A program made the translations under genes and the position numbers. 64,000 nt of DNA from Polymorphobacter_B sp038225475 (lineage in GTDB: Bacteria; Pseudomonadota; Alphaproteobacteria; Sphingomonadales; Sphingomonadaceae), in NCBI GenBank assembly GCA_038225475.1, contig JBBRRA010000005.1, forward strand, positions 1 to 64,000, read 5' to 3'. Under the pieces are notes generated by a model that saw only the letters and a program-made list of their open reading frames with translations, was not told the origin of the DNA and ran no database searches. Positions 40,245 to 46,955 of the stretch are shown in pieces (within the stretch, counting starts at the first letter, position 1; every line of letters starts with the position of its first letter).

Positions 40245-40402
40245 ACTACGTACCGACGGCCAGCGTGGCCGGGAGTTTCAGGGATAGACGGTCCAAAAGG
40301 CCGCGCCCGCGTACCGCCGAGCAGGGGGCTGTATCCGGCAGGTGCGCGACAGGAGTTCGGTCTCGTCACCGCGAACGCCCGGAGGGAATACCTCCGGGCG
40401 TT
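40245..40402 (+). ncRNA. Candidate small RNA with intrinsic terminator
   Basis: Because proS and pyrG both run on the minus strand, a plus-strand terminator here needs its own transcript. The terminator hairpin at 40374-40402 has 12 pairs and is followed by U-rich sequence. Upstream are a perfect 6-bp CGGCCA/TGGCCG stem (40257-40271) and further GC stems. No Rfam class is recognised; the start and promoter are undetermined. A transcript of about 150 bases is inferred. Confidence 0.35.
40374..40402 (+). terminator. Rho-independent terminator
   Basis: A perfect 10-bp stem, CGCCCGGAGG and CCTCCGGGCG with a GAATA loop, is extended by two A-T pairs and followed by TTCGTTT on the plus strand. On the minus strand it is preceded by an A-rich run, so it could also weakly end pyrG transcription. 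Confidence 0.7.
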
Positions 40403-40431
40403 TTCGTTTGTGCGCTCGGGATCGGGTACGC

Positions 40432-42057
40432 CTAAACCAACCGGCTTTGCTTCAATGCCGCCTTGATGAAACTCGCGAACAGCGGGTGCGGATCGAACGG
40501 CTTCGACTTCAGCTCAGGATGAAACTGCACGCCGACGAACCACGGATGATCGGGGCGCTCGACGATCTCGGGGAGCAGGCCATCGGGTGACATGCCGCTG
40601 AACAGCAGCCCGCCCGCCTCGAGCCCCGGCTTGTAGTGGACGTTGACCTCATAGCGGTGGCGGTGGCGCTCGCTGATCGCGGTGGCTCCATAGACGCTCG
40701 CCGCGACGCTGTTCCCATCGAGCACCGCTGGATAGGCGCCAAGCCGCATCGTACCGCCAAGGTCGCCGCCCGCCGCGCGCGTTTCAAGGCCGCCCGCCGT
40801 CATCCATTCGGTGATCAGTCCGACGACCGGTTCGCTGGTCGGCCCGAATTCGGACGACGACGCCGCGTCGATCCCTGCTGTGTTCCGCGCGCCCTCGATG
40901 CAGGCCATCTGCATGCCGAGGCAGATGCCGAAGAACGGCACGCCGCGTTCGCGCGCGAACCGGACGCTGGCGATCTTGCCCTCCGACCCGCGCTCGCCGA
41001 AGCCGCCGGGCACGAGGATGCCGTGCATCGGCTCGAGTTCGGCGGCGACATCGGCGCGTTCGAACGCATCGGCGTCGATCCATTTGAGGGTGACCGCGAC
41101 CCGGTTGGCAATGCCGCCGTGCACCAACGCCTCGGTCAGCGACTTATAGGCGTCGCGCAGACCGGTATATTTCCCGACGATCCCGATGGTGACTTCGCCC
41201 TCGGGCTGTTCGAGGCGGTCGACGATCTCCTCCCAGCGCGTCAAGTCGGGGGCCGGCACTTCGAGGCCGAATGCGGCGAGCACCTGATCGTCGAGGCCGG
41301 CCGCATGATATTGCATCGGCACTGCATAGATGCTGCTCGCATCGAGCGCGGGGATGACGGCTTCCTTGGGGACGTTGCAGAACAGCGCGATCTTGGCGCG
41401 GTCGCTGTCGGGCAGCGGATGTTCGGAGCGGCAGACGAGCACATGCGGCTGGATCCCGATGCCGCGCAATTCGGCAACGCTGTGCTGCGTCGGCTTGGTC
41501 TTGAGTTCGCCCGCCGCCGCCAGGTACGGGATCAGCGTGCAGTGGATATAGACCGCGTTGGTCCGCCCGACATCGTTCGACAATTGGCGGATCGCCTCAA
41601 GGAATGGCAGCGATTCGATGTCGCCGACGGTGCCGCCGATCTCGCACAGCACGAAGTCGAGCCCGTCGACGTCGGCGAGCGCGAACGCCTTGATCGCATC
41701 GGTGACGTGCGGAATGACCTGCACCGTTGCCCCGAGGAAATCGCCGCGGCGTTCCTTGGTGATGATGTCGTAATAGACGCGGCCGCTCGTGACGTTGTCG
41801 CTTTGCTTCGATGCGACCCCGGTGAAGCGTTCATAATGCCCGAGATCAAGGTCGGTCTCCGCGCCGTCGTCGGTAACATAGACCTCGCCGTGCTGATACG
41901 GCGACATCGTGCCGGGATCGACGTTGAGATAGGGATCGAACTTGCGGATTCGGACGCTATAGCCGCGCGCCTGGAGCAGCGCCCCAAGGCTGGCGGCCAT
42001 AAGCCCTTTGCCGAGCGAGGAAACCACGCCACCGGTGATGAAAATAAACCGTGTCAT
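40432..42057 (-). CDS. pyrG: CTP synthase
   Basis: A 541-residue enzyme that makes CTP from UTP, ATP and glutamine. The amidoligase half (1-265) begins MTRFIFITGGVVSSLGKGLMA and contains the ATP loop. The glutaminase half contains the GICLGMQ nucleophile-Cys elbow and the conserved His/Glu near QFHPELKSKP. Length is normal (about 545). It is separated from secG here by an MFS gene. Confidence 0.97.
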   Translation of the reverse strand: MTRFIFITGGVVSSLGKGLMAASLGALLQARGYSVRIRKFDPYLNVDPGTMSPYQHGEVYVTDDGAETDLDLGHYERFTGVASKQSDNVTSGRVYYDIITKERRGDFLGATVQVIPHVTDAIKAFALADVDGLDFVLCEIGGTVGDIESLPFLEAIRQLSNDVGRTNAVYIHCTLIPYLAAAGELKTKPTQHSVAELRGIGIQPHVLVCRSEHPLPDSDRAKIALFCNVPKEAVIPALDASSIYAVPMQYHAAGLDDQVLAAFGLEVPAPDLTRWEEIVDRLEQPEGEVTIGIVGKYTGLRDAYKSLTEALVHGGIANRVAVTLKWIDADAFERADVAAELEPMHGILVPGGFGERGSEGKIASVRFARERGVPFFGICLGMQMACIEGARNTAGIDAASSSEFGPTSEPVVGLITEWMTAGGLETRAAGGDLGGTMRLGAYPAVLDGNSVAASVYGATAISERHRHRYEVNVHYKPGLEAGGLLFSGMSPDGLLPEIVERPDHPWFVGVQFHPELKSKPFDPHPLFASFIKAALKQSRLV

Positions 42058-42084
42058 GGGAGGCCGTCTTAGACCCGAAGCCGC

Positions 42085-43374
42085 CTAGAGCGCTACCCCC
42101 ACCGCCGACTTAGGTGTGGATAAGCGCATCTGCGGCAAAAACAGCGCGGCGATCAGCGACACCCCGCACATGGCGGCGACATACCAGAAGAAGCCGCTTT
42201 CGGTGCCGCGCGCCTTGAACCACAGCGCCACATATTCCGCCGTGCCGCCGAACAGCGATACCGACAGCGCATATGGCAAGCCGACGCCGAGCGCGCGGAT
42301 ATCGGTTGGAAACAGCTCGGCCTTCACGACGCCGCTGATCGCGGTATAGGCGCTGAGCACGGTCAGCGCGGCGAGGATCAGCACGAACGCCTCGGCGTGG
42401 TCGCTGGTCTGCGCCAGCGTGGTCAGCAGCGGCACGGTCCCGAGCAGCCCGAGCACTCCGAAGGCGATCAGCTGCGGCCGCCGCCCGAACCGGTCCGACA
42501 GCGCGCCGAACAGCGGTTGGATCGCCATGTAAATCAGCAGCGTTCCCGCCGACACGAGGCTGGCATCCGCTTTTGACCAACCGCTGGTGTTGACGAGGAA
42601 TTTCTGCATGTACGTCGTGAACGTATAGAAGGCGAGGCTGCCCCCTGCCCCCAGCGCGATCACCGTGGCCACCGCGCGCGGATGACCCAGCAGGCGGCGC
42701 AGCAGCCCGGTCTGATGCGACCGGTCGAGCTGCTCGAATGCCGTCGTCTCGACCAACCGCCGCCGCAATTGCAACGCCGCTAGCGACGCGAGCGCGCCGA
42801 TCGCAAACGGGATCCGCCAGCCCCACGCGGCCAGCTGCGGCTCGGTCAGCCAGCGCTGCAGCAGCAGGAGCACGCCGAGCGCCAGCAACTGTCCCGAAAT
42901 CAGCGTGACATATTGGAAACTGGCGAGAAAGCCGCGGTGCCGGTCGCCGCTCAGCTCGCTCAAATACGTCGCCGACGCACCATATTCGCCGCCGACCGAC
43001 AGCCCCTGCACCAGCCGTGCCGCGACCAGCAGCACCGGGGCCAATACTCCGGCCTGTGCATAGGACGGGGCGACCGCAATCGCGAGGCTGCCGGCACACA
43101 TCAGCCATACCGACAGCGTCAGCCCGGCCTTGCGCCCATGCTTGTCGGCATAAACGCCCAGCAGCCAGCCGCCGACCGGGCGCATCAGGAAGCCGATCGC
43201 GAACACCGCGGCAGCGTTCAGCAGCTGCGCGGTGGTGTCGCCCTTGGGGAAAAAGCTGGCGGCGAAATACAGCGAAAACGCCGAATAAACGTACCAGTCA
43301 TACCATTCGACGAGATTGCCGATCGACCCGCCGATGATCGAGCGAACGCGCGATGGGGTCTCGTCGCGCGCCAC
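42085..43374 (-). CDS. MFS transporter, metabolite:H+ symporter type (KgtP/ProP-like)
   Basis: A 429-residue 12-span carrier. The N-terminus GGSIGNLVEWYDWYVYSAF and the loop FLMRPVGGWLLGVYADKHGRKAG are hallmarks of the metabolite:H+ symporter subfamily (alpha-ketoglutarate, proline/betaine, citrate). Substrate cannot be told. The start is GTG at 43374, 3 bases after the secG stop. In many alphaproteobacteria secG and pyrG are adjacent, so this gene looks inserted. Confidence 0.9.
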   Translation of the reverse strand: MARDETPSRVRSIIGGSIGNLVEWYDWYVYSAFSLYFAASFFPKGDTTAQLLNAAAVFAIGFLMRPVGGWLLGVYADKHGRKAGLTLSVWLMCAGSLAIAVAPSYAQAGVLAPVLLVAARLVQGLSVGGEYGASATYLSELSGDRHRGFLASFQYVTLISGQLLALGVLLLLQRWLTEPQLAAWGWRIPFAIGALASLAALQLRRRLVETTAFEQLDRSHQTGLLRRLLGHPRAVATVIALGAGGSLAFYTFTTYMQKFLVNTSGWSKADASLVSAGTLLIYMAIQPLFGALSDRFGRRPQLIAFGVLGLLGTVPLLTTLAQTSDHAEAFVLILAALTVLSAYTAISGVVKAELFPTDIRALGVGLPYALSVSLFGGTAEYVALWFKARGTESGFFWYVAAMCGVSLIAALFLPQMRLSTPKSAVGVAL

Positions 43375-43377
43375 CGA

Positions 43378-43773
43378 TTACTTGGCGAGCGGAACCGAAT
43401 CGACCGGCGGAGCCTTGGTCGCTGGCGCTGGCGCTGGCGCGACATTGGGAACAACCTGAATGCCGCCCACCGATGCCGGACGACCTGGCGCGCCGGTCGT
43501 GGTGGTGGTCGTCTTCGCCAGCGTCGTGTCGATGACATGCGTCCGCTTGCCGGTTGCCGCGAGTACCGCGAGCAGGATGCTGGTTCCGATGAACAGCGCC
43601 GCAAGGATCGTCGTCGACCGCGTCAGCAGATCGGCTGCACCGCGCGCGGTCATCATGCCACCGGCGTTGCCGCCGCCGATGCCGAGCCCGCCGCCTTCCG
43701 ACCGCTGCAGCAGGATGACGCCGCACAGCGCAAGCGCGATCAGCGCGTGGATGACGAGGATGAAGGTGGTCAT
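43378..43773 (-). CDS. secG: Preprotein translocase subunit SecG
   Basis: A 131-residue protein with two membrane spans (about residues 3-21 and 55-73), separated by the family's conserved loop RSEGGGLGIGGG with GGMMTARGAADLLTRST. The tail is Thr/Pro/Ala-rich with no fixed structure, as is common in alphaproteobacterial SecG. It joins SecYE in the translocon. In most relatives secG directly follows tpiA; here the ATP-grasp cassette lies between. Confidence 0.92.
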   Translation of the reverse strand: MTTFILVIHALIALALCGVILLQRSEGGGLGIGGGNAGGMMTARGAADLLTRSTTILAALFIGTSILLAVLAATGKRTHVIDTTLAKTTTTTTGAPGRPASVGGIQVVPNVAPAPAPATKAPPVDSVPLAK

Positions 43774-43841
43774 GGCGACTTTCCGGACGACTGTTGCGTC
43801 CGCGATGTAGCCGCGCCGCCCGCGATGCGCAACGGGTGCGC

Positions 43842-44810
43842 TCAGCGCGGCTTTGCGCGGCGCGGTCGCGCTCGCTTTGCGCCGGGCATCGCCATTCCCG
43901 CCAGATAGCGCGCGACGCCGTCAGCAATCGGTTGCCCGGTATTGGCTTCGAAATACGAAAACGCCGGCTGCGGGTTGACTTCGAAGCAGTAGAAATCGCC
44001 GTTTTCGGTGCGGATCAGGTCAATCCCGGCGAACGCCAGCCCAAGGCTTTGCGTCAATGCCACACACCGCGCGGCAATCTCCGGCGGCAGCGATATCGCC
44101 GACAGCGTCGTCTCGCCGCCATGGCGCTTGGCATAGCGATAGTCGATGTGCGTGCTGTGGATTTCGGTCGGAAACACCGTGTCGCCGACGACATGGACGC
44201 GGATATTGGCACCGTCGATCGCCTTCTGGAACTGCACCGGGCACCAGCCGATCCGGTCGAGCCGCTCGATATCGACATCTTCGAGAACTTTCACCACCGA
44301 ACGGATCCCGCTGATCGACTTAAAAATCAGGCGGCCATGTTCGGCGCGAAACGCCAGCACCGCCGCCGGATCGGTCGTGATCAGCGTCGGCGGCGGTGCA
44401 AAGCCATGCGCGGCGATCAACTGCGCCTGATAGGGTTTGGAGCCGTTCGACCCCTGTGGTTCGGCGCGGTTGACGACGCGCGCCGGGCTGAGCTCGGTCC
44501 AGCGAAACAACGCCTCGTGAAAGCCGCGCGCGTGCGCCCGGGCCGGGTCATCGGCGGTAAGTTCGGCAAGCTCGGGAAGCAGCGTATCGTCCATCAACCG
44601 CAGATAAACGCCTTCGACCGTGGCAAGGTCGACCACCTCGCCGTCCAGATCGAGGCTGCCGCTGACGGCTCCGGCGTCGAGCCGCCAGTGGATCCTATAG
44701 CGCGCAACGTCGCGCTGATGGACGACGCGGAAATCGACACCGAGCGTTTCGAGCGCGTCGGCGACCATCGCCAGCGGCGGCTCGGTTCGGATGCCGCAAA
44801 GCAGGATCAT
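43842..44810 (-). CDS. ATP-grasp ligase, graspetide-maturase/RimK-like
   Basis: A 322-residue ATP-grasp protein. The pre-grasp domain (about 1-110) has SLDLDGEVVDLATVEGVYLR, a pattern shared with MvdC/MvdD- and PsnB-type graspetide maturases. The grasp core begins RVVNRAEPQGSNGSKPYQAQ (111-130) and has LIFKSISG with Lys164. QFQKAIDGANIRVHVVGD (193-210) and the metal cluster GIDLI...CFEVNP with D264, E277 and N279 follow. The catalytic set looks complete. These enzymes join a carboxylate to an amine or hydroxyl, using ATP. It overlaps the partner gene by 4 bases (ATGA) and follows the Lys/Glu-rich protein gene. The obvious substrate candidate is that protein; this is inference. Confidence 0.8.
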   Translation of the reverse strand: MILLCGIRTEPPLAMVADALETLGVDFRVVHQRDVARYRIHWRLDAGAVSGSLDLDGEVVDLATVEGVYLRLMDDTLLPELAELTADDPARAHARGFHEALFRWTELSPARVVNRAEPQGSNGSKPYQAQLIAAHGFAPPPTLITTDPAAVLAFRAEHGRLIFKSISGIRSVVKVLEDVDIERLDRIGWCPVQFQKAIDGANIRVHVVGDTVFPTEIHSTHIDYRYAKRHGGETTLSAISLPPEIAARCVALTQSLGLAFAGIDLIRTENGDFYCFEVNPQPAFSYFEANTGQPIADGVARYLAGMAMPGAKRARPRRAKPR

Positions 44811-45529
44811 GCGCCGAGCGCCGCAGCGAGCGAACCGAGCAGCCGCTCGCCGCCGAGCATCAGATTGGGCATCGGCGACGCGCCGACCACCTGCCATTCG
44901 TCGCCGTCGGCACCGCGTGCGAAGTCGATCCCAAGGATGCCGTTGCCCGCGAGCGCGGCGAGCGCTCGGCAGCCCTCGGCGAGCCCCTCGGGCAAAGCTG
45001 GCGGCAGCACGACGGTATCGGCAACGACGAACGCAGTCACTTCGGCGGCGGCGGTCAGCCATGCGGTGTCGGGCGGATCGGCTTCGTCCTGAACCCACGC
45101 GCGCACCGGTAAACCGGCGTGCGCCCCAAGGCTCGCCCATGCCGACGGATGACGGTAATTGCCGCTCAGTCCCTGCGGCGTCGGGCGATTGAGCACCGTC
45201 GCCGGCCAAGCGTGCAGCCAGCTGAGGTAAAAGGCGAAATATTCCTGAACTGCATAGCCGAAATCACCGCCGCCGACCGTTCGCAGCCGTTCGACCGGCA
45301 CGAACGACAGCCGGTTGAGGATCGGCTCGGCGTGGCGGCTCGACAGATGGCGGCCGTCGGGAAGCGTCACTTCCACCGTCGCCGAATGAAGATCGACGCG
45401 GTGCTCCCAGCGCGTCGCCGCGCCCAGCGTGGGCGCAAACACCAGGTCGACCGCGACGCCGCGTTCCTGCAGGCGTGCGGCTGCCCACAGCGCCGCGGCG
45501 TCGCTGATCTCGCACAGGATGAGCGCCAT
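44807..45529 (-). CDS. Shortened ATP-grasp-like partner protein
   Basis: A 240-residue protein in line with the ligase gene. It is laid out like the ligase but without the ATP-binding core. NRPTPQGLSGN starts at residue 114, the same position as NRAEPQGSNGS in the ligase, and the C-terminus (GIDFARGADGDEWQVVGASP, from 200) parallels GIDLIRTENGDFYCFEVNPQ in the ligase (from 262). About 60 residues that would hold the grasp Lys and nucleotide loop are missing, and the E-x-N metal pair (E277, N279 in the ligase) reads G-x-S here. It is most likely a non-catalytic paralogue that binds the substrate or partners the ligase. It sits 22 bases after the repeat gene, and its stop overlaps the ligase start. 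I know no named family for it. Confidence 0.7.
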   Translation of the reverse strand: MALILCEISDAAALWAAARLQERGVAVDLVFAPTLGAATRWEHRVDLHSATVEVTLPDGRHLSSRHAEPILNRLSFVPVERLRTVGGGDFGYAVQEYFAFYLSWLHAWPATVLNRPTPQGLSGNYRHPSAWASLGAHAGLPVRAWVQDEADPPDTAWLTAAAEVTAFVVADTVVLPPALPEGLAEGCRALAALAGNGILGIDFARGADGDEWQVVGASPMPNLMLGGERLLGSLAAALGA

Positions 45530-45551
45530 CGCGCGCTTCCCGATGGTTCTG

Positions 45552-46043
45552 CTACTTCGGCTTTACCTGATCGGCTTCACCCGAAAGTGCACCGCCGCTG
45601 AGGTCGGGCCGGTCCTCCTGCGGAATGAAGTGCGCCGCAGTGCCAAGGCCGGTCGCTCCGGGATTGAAGGCCGGATCACCCGGATCGATGCCGCCGGGTC
45701 CCTCGAAGATTTCCTTGCCGTCTTTTTCCTTGCCGAGCGGTTTTTCACCATGTTCGAACTTGGTGAATTCCTTGTGCTCGATCTTTTCGACCTTGTGGTC
45801 TTTGTGTTCCTTCGCCTCGGCCTTTTCGAGTTTCTCGATCTTGGCGTCCTTGTGTTCCTTGTGCTCGTTCTTCTCGAGCTTCTCGATCTTGTGGTCCTTG
45901 TGTTCCTTGGCCTCGTTCTTCTCGATCTTTTCGATCTTGAAGTCCTTGAATTCCTTATGCTCGATCTTCTCGAACTTGGAATCCTTGTGGAAGCCCTTGT
46001 CGGCGACAAAGCTCTTTTCGAATTGCTTGGGTCCGATAGCCAT
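45552..46043 (-). CDS. Lys/Glu-rich repeat protein, candidate substrate of the ATP-grasp pair
   Basis: A 163-residue, very hydrophilic protein without signal peptide or membrane span. Residues 36-83 are three tandem 16-residue repeats of the type KIEKLEKxEAKEHKDH; degenerate copies flank them (23-35 and 84-99). Each full repeat has exactly five Lys (spaced 3-3-4-3) and five acidic residues. The C-terminal 60 residues are Gly/Pro-rich and neutral. The ribosome-binding site GGAGG is ideal. Leader-like N-terminus, repeat core and adjacent ATP-grasp genes fit a graspetide-type precursor whose Lys and Glu/Asp side chains are linked. A single alpha-helix or LEA-like protein is the main alternative. 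Confidence 0.75.
   Translation of the reverse strand: MAIGPKQFEKSFVADKGFHKDSKFEKIEHKEFKDFKIEKIEKNEAKEHKDHKIEKLEKNEHKEHKDAKIEKLEKAEAKEHKDHKVEKIEHKEFTKFEHGEKPLGKEKDGKEIFEGPGGIDPGDPAFNPGATGLGTAAHFIPQEDRPDLSGGALSGEADQVKPK
45795..45938 (-). repeat. Three tandem 48-base repeats coding KIEK(I/L)EK repeats
   Basis: The 48-base unit is repeated three times inside the gene at 45552-46043 (residues 36-51, 52-67 and 68-83). The units differ at a few codons, including silent changes, so they are not very recent duplicates. Period, length and coding frame rule out a CRISPR array. Confidence 0.85.
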
Positions 46044-46075
46044 ACCAACCTCCCATGAAGCATGTGGGTGAGCCG

Positions 46076-46091
46076 ATCGACTGAAGTCGAT
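46076..46091. promoter_or_regulatory. Perfect palindrome upstream of the Lys/Glu-rich gene
   Basis: ATCGACT and AGTCGAT pair perfectly around a 2-base gap, 33-48 bases before the start codon of the repeat gene. It is the best candidate operator in the 102-base gap to tpiA; no clear -35/-10 pair is visible there. Confidence 0.45.
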
Positions 46092-46145
46092 TCTGTGGTT
46101 AGCGACCTGACATCCTCAGTACAGCAAAACGGTCGGCGACTCCAG

Positions 46146-46847
46146 TTACGCTTCGGCGGCAATGGCGAGCAGGCTCGCCGCTGTCAGGCTCGCCCCGCCA
46201 ACGAGCGCGCCATCGACATTGGCAACTGCCAGCAACGCGGCAGCGTTGGCGGGCGTCACCGACCCGCCGTAGACGATCGGTACCGCCGCACCGACGATCC
46301 CACGGATAGCCGCGTGGGCATCGGTCACCTGTTGCAGCGTCGGCGTGCGCCCGGTCCCGATTGCCCACACCGGCTCATAGGCGACAATCAATCCGTCGCG
46401 CCTTAGCGGAAGCGATCCCTCGAGCTGCGCTGTGATGACCATGGTCGCACGGCCACTGTCGCGCTCGGCCTCGGTTTCGCCGACACACACCACCGTCGTC
46501 AGCCCGGCGGCGAGCGCGGCGGTCGCTTTGGCACAGACGTCGGCATCGGTCTCGCCGCAAGCGGCACGGCGCTCGCTATGCCCGGTGATGACCAGCGTCG
46601 CGCCGGCGTCGACCAGCATCGCCGCGCTGATGTCGCCTGTATGCGCACCGCTTGTCGCAGCGTGAACATTCTGCGCGCCGATCCGCAGCTTGGTACCCGC
46701 AGCGATGCGCGCGGCGCGCTCGACCAGTGTAAACGGTGGGCAGATTGCCACCTCGACCGACGCCGCCCAATGCCCGGCCGCCACCGCCGCGATTTCGGCG
46801 AGCGCCATGCCGGTACCGTTCATTTTCCAATTGCCGATGATCCACAT
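46146..46847 (-). CDS. tpiA: Triosephosphate isomerase
   Basis: A 233-residue TIM-barrel enzyme that interconverts dihydroxyacetone phosphate and glyceraldehyde-3-phosphate. Catalytic residues are K8 in GNWKMN, H90 in GHSERR and E158 in AYEPVWAIGTG; the phosphate loop YGGSV follows. It is somewhat shorter than E. coli TpiA (255). The start at 46847 is chosen by the family N-terminus MWIIGNWKMN; a much longer open frame upstream is noise. It is divergent from ppiD across 108 bases. Confidence 0.96.
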   Translation of the reverse strand: MWIIGNWKMNGTGMALAEIAAVAAGHWAASVEVAICPPFTLVERAARIAAGTKLRIGAQNVHAATSGAHTGDISAAMLVDAGATLVITGHSERRAACGETDADVCAKATAALAAGLTTVVCVGETEAERDSGRATMVITAQLEGSLPLRRDGLIVAYEPVWAIGTGRTPTLQQVTDAHAAIRGIVGAAVPIVYGGSVTPANAAALLAVANVDGALVGGASLTAASLLAIAAEA

Positions 46848-46955
46848 GGCAGCGGGGTAGCGTGCGCGGGTTATACCCGGCAAGCCCCGTGGCCCTTGCC
46901 GTGCCGCCATGCGCGTGGCTATGACGGGCGCGCTTTCCGATCGAGACGGGTTTTC

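Larger units (their letters stand above)
40114..40431. other. 318-base gap between proS and pyrG
   Basis: No real ORF is visible. On the proS side, GCCGCC/GGCGGC with an inner TGTTG/CAACA form a hairpin at 40154-40187, 41-74 bases upstream of the proS ATG. The other half carries a plus-strand candidate small RNA (40245-40402) ending in a strong terminator-like hairpin. Confidence 0.6.

Noticed and set aside
40233..40466. 77-residue plus-strand ORF across the proS-pyrG gap
   Set aside because: It runs through the terminator hairpin and into the end of pyrG, has no good ribosome-binding site and gives a low-information Arg/Pro/Gly-rich product.
40636..42072. 478-residue plus-strand ORF opposite pyrG
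   Set aside because: CTP synthase on the minus strand explains the sequence fully. The plus translation is rich in Asp, Arg and His with no domain.
45795..45938. Regularly spaced 48-base repeats as a CRISPR-like array
   Set aside because: The units are contiguous, in frame and coding, with no spacers, so they are a protein repeat.
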